64,000 nt of DNA. It comes from Neelides folsomi (Eukaryota > Arthropoda > Collembola > Neelipleona > Neelidae). The position numbers and the translations under genes were made by a program. Shown one piece after another: positions 62,501 to 64,000 of this stretch (position 1 is the stretch's first letter; each line of letters begins with the position of its first letter). The stretch covers positions 124,001 to 188,000 of the forward strand of contig JAQGBZ010000061.1 in NCBI GenBank assembly GCA_034687125.1, written 5' to 3'. The notes under the pieces were generated by a model that worked only from the letters and a program-made list of their open reading frames with translations, was not told where the DNA came from and searched no databases.

Positions 62501-64000
62501 GACAGGATTCAAAGATCTGCTCTTGAGGATGACTCTGATGAGAAAGGAAGAACATCCTTGAGCATGTCCATGAGATCACGGATTAAGTTTATTTAACGTT
62601 TTTACTCCAAATAAGACGGGATAGATGCGTAAACCCCACGTTCACAATGCATTACAAATGACTCTAAATAATATTAGTAAAAGATGAGGAATGCATAACC
62701 CTCAATTTTTCAAACAAAATAACTTATTAACTCATCAGGATGTTCTCAACTCGTGGTGGCAAGAACCAAAATAAGAAGCTTTTTATCTCTTAAACAAAGG
62801 GAACTCAAGCAAAAAGATTATTTTTCCAGATTCCACTCTTACTTTTCTTCAATGAAGAACTGAAAAGATTTTTTTAATTCTTTAATAGCTCGCACTTGAG
62901 AAAAGGGAAATGTTTTTTGACGCGAGTGAGGCTGCAGGAGTCATTATAATTGAATTATTTCGCATACGGGGAACTGCCCTAGGAGGATTATCTGATTCAG
63001 CCAGTGAGAGGAAGTACGTAAGAACAAGGTGTAGATTCACAATTACGTTCCTTCACATTATGCATTCCTTCACTCGCCCTGCTCATCGGCTGTAAGAAGT
63101 TTAAGGTCTTTGGGAATAACGACTCTTCGAAATTGGGTCAGTCTGAACACATTCAAAGGTACGAGGGAGGAAATTGGGTTCAATTATGATTTTACCATCC
63201 CACAACTGATTCATCACGATGTTCACATTTAATGAGTGTTATGGTTCACATCTCCTCTCAGATTGGCTTAAAGACGAAAACAATTGGCAAATTATAAGCA
63301 ATTTTAAAATCTTATCTTCTTGTATTTAAATCCAATCTTTATAACATTCGATTTATGCCTAGTTTAGATCAGAATGATATGACAAGTACCTGCATCAATC
63401 ATCATTACTTATGTATGTAATATATTAATTGTATGTATGTATATACAAAACATTCATTGGAAATATATCAGATCTCTCAAAACCTGTCGATTGTCAGGAA
63501 CTCTCGATTAAATTAAAAAATAAATGATAAACCTTTAGATTCTTAGATTACAAATGTGATGCATTAATTTTTATAATACAATTGTGATTTAATTGAGTTT
63601 CAGAATTTTTATAGCTAAATGACAAATGGATGATATTAATTATGTTCACTTAATTCAGCCTGAGCATAAATAAACATTTCAACGCCAGTGTAGGTAAGAA
63701 GTTCAGAATTTCTAATAAATTATACTAATTGCAATGTAACAATTTGCATTTATTACATTGTTAAGACTGAAATATTTATTATATAACTTACAACATTATC
63801 AATTAAAAGTTCTTTGCTCTTGAATGTACCAGTATTATATTTCAGGTTAATTAAGTACGACATACTATAGCATGTATACTCTAAATTAGCATAAATCTGT
63901 ATCTTGTACTCACTTTAAATCTACATAATATGAAGATGCAAGTTAATAATTTAAAGTGCAGAAAATTAGCTACTGAATTATGAATACAAGTGAAATATGT
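53566..64000. other. No recognisable gene; AT-rich with GC-richer patches
   Basis: Patches at about 54.0-54.4, 55.0-55.4, 55.7-56.6, 57.1-57.5 and 61.4-63.2 kb are less AT-rich. Frames of 60-100 codons occur (57130-57438, 57553-57855, 62408-62596, all +) but without domains, signal peptides or paired splice sites. I see no RNA gene. The foldback at 58.7 kb is listed separately. Confidence 0.45.
58691..58833. repeat. Foldback element: 46-bp near-perfect inverted repeat
   Basis: Arms 58691-58736 and 58788-58833 pair with three mismatches in 46 bases (shared core AATCAAAAACACCCAGCTAG) around a 51-base AT-rich loop. Each outer end begins or ends with TA (TACATTTGGGAG / CTCCCATTTGTA), as in a TA-targeting MITE. 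A transcribed copy would form a long hairpin. Confidence 0.88.

Noticed and set aside
1-64000. CRISPR arrays, operons, prokaryotic signals
   Set aside because: None seen; spliced genes and RR/IR families show animal nuclear DNA.

Overview
This is an AT-rich, intron-bearing metazoan window with arthropod genes: Rebers-Riddiford (RR) cuticle proteins, a resilin-like protein, an ionotropic receptor of the invertebrate IR type and a nervy/MTG-family co-repressor. Compact exons, 50-150 bp introns mixed with kilobase introns, TATA + initiator promoters and decayed Tc1/mariner copies fit a crustacean, and a copepod such as a sea louse is a reasonable guess. The species is inference. All gene models were built by hand from reading frames, splice sites and intron phases; no search was run.

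Layout. 0-1.1 kb: a tiny cysteine-rich two-exon gene (+) with a spliced, microsatellite-bearing leader. 2.5-15.7 kb: a complete nervy/CBFA2T (MTG8/ETO) homologue (-), eight coding exons, whose first exon lies 10 kb upstream behind a visibly GC-richer intron. 15.7-22.2 kb: intergenic. 22.2-22.9 kb: a small secreted Tyr/Ala/Pro-rich protein (+), tail to tail with a seven-exon ionotropic receptor (-, 23.0-26.1 kb). 29.5-32.2 kb: an RR cuticle protein with a very basic tail (+). 33.1 kb: a good promoter and a four-codon first exon with no recognisable body. 36.1-37.6 kb: a resilin-like Gly-rich RR protein (+). 39.0-43.1 kb: an adenylate-kinase-9-like protein (+) that has lost key catalytic residues, with two internally deleted mariner-like elements in its introns. 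43.1-64 kb: mostly no recognisable genes, but it holds a nested transposon (51.5-53.6 kb) and a strong foldback element (58.7 kb).

Functional picture. The RR protein, the resilin-like protein, the small secreted protein and the orphan 33 kb exon share one plan: TATA box, initiator about 30 bp downstream, a first coding exon of 4-9 codons ending in phase 0, and (where the body can be read) a signal peptide completed by exon 2. This is common in arthropod cuticle genes and marks 22-38 kb as a cuticle-type neighbourhood. The nervy homologue (chromatin co-repressor), the IR (membrane channel) and the AK9-like protein are unrelated single genes. I found no tRNA, rRNA, CRISPR array or operon. The most unusual items are the degenerate adenylate kinase, the one-sided flank shared by two mariner copies, the orphan promoter/exon and the basic-tailed cuticle protein.
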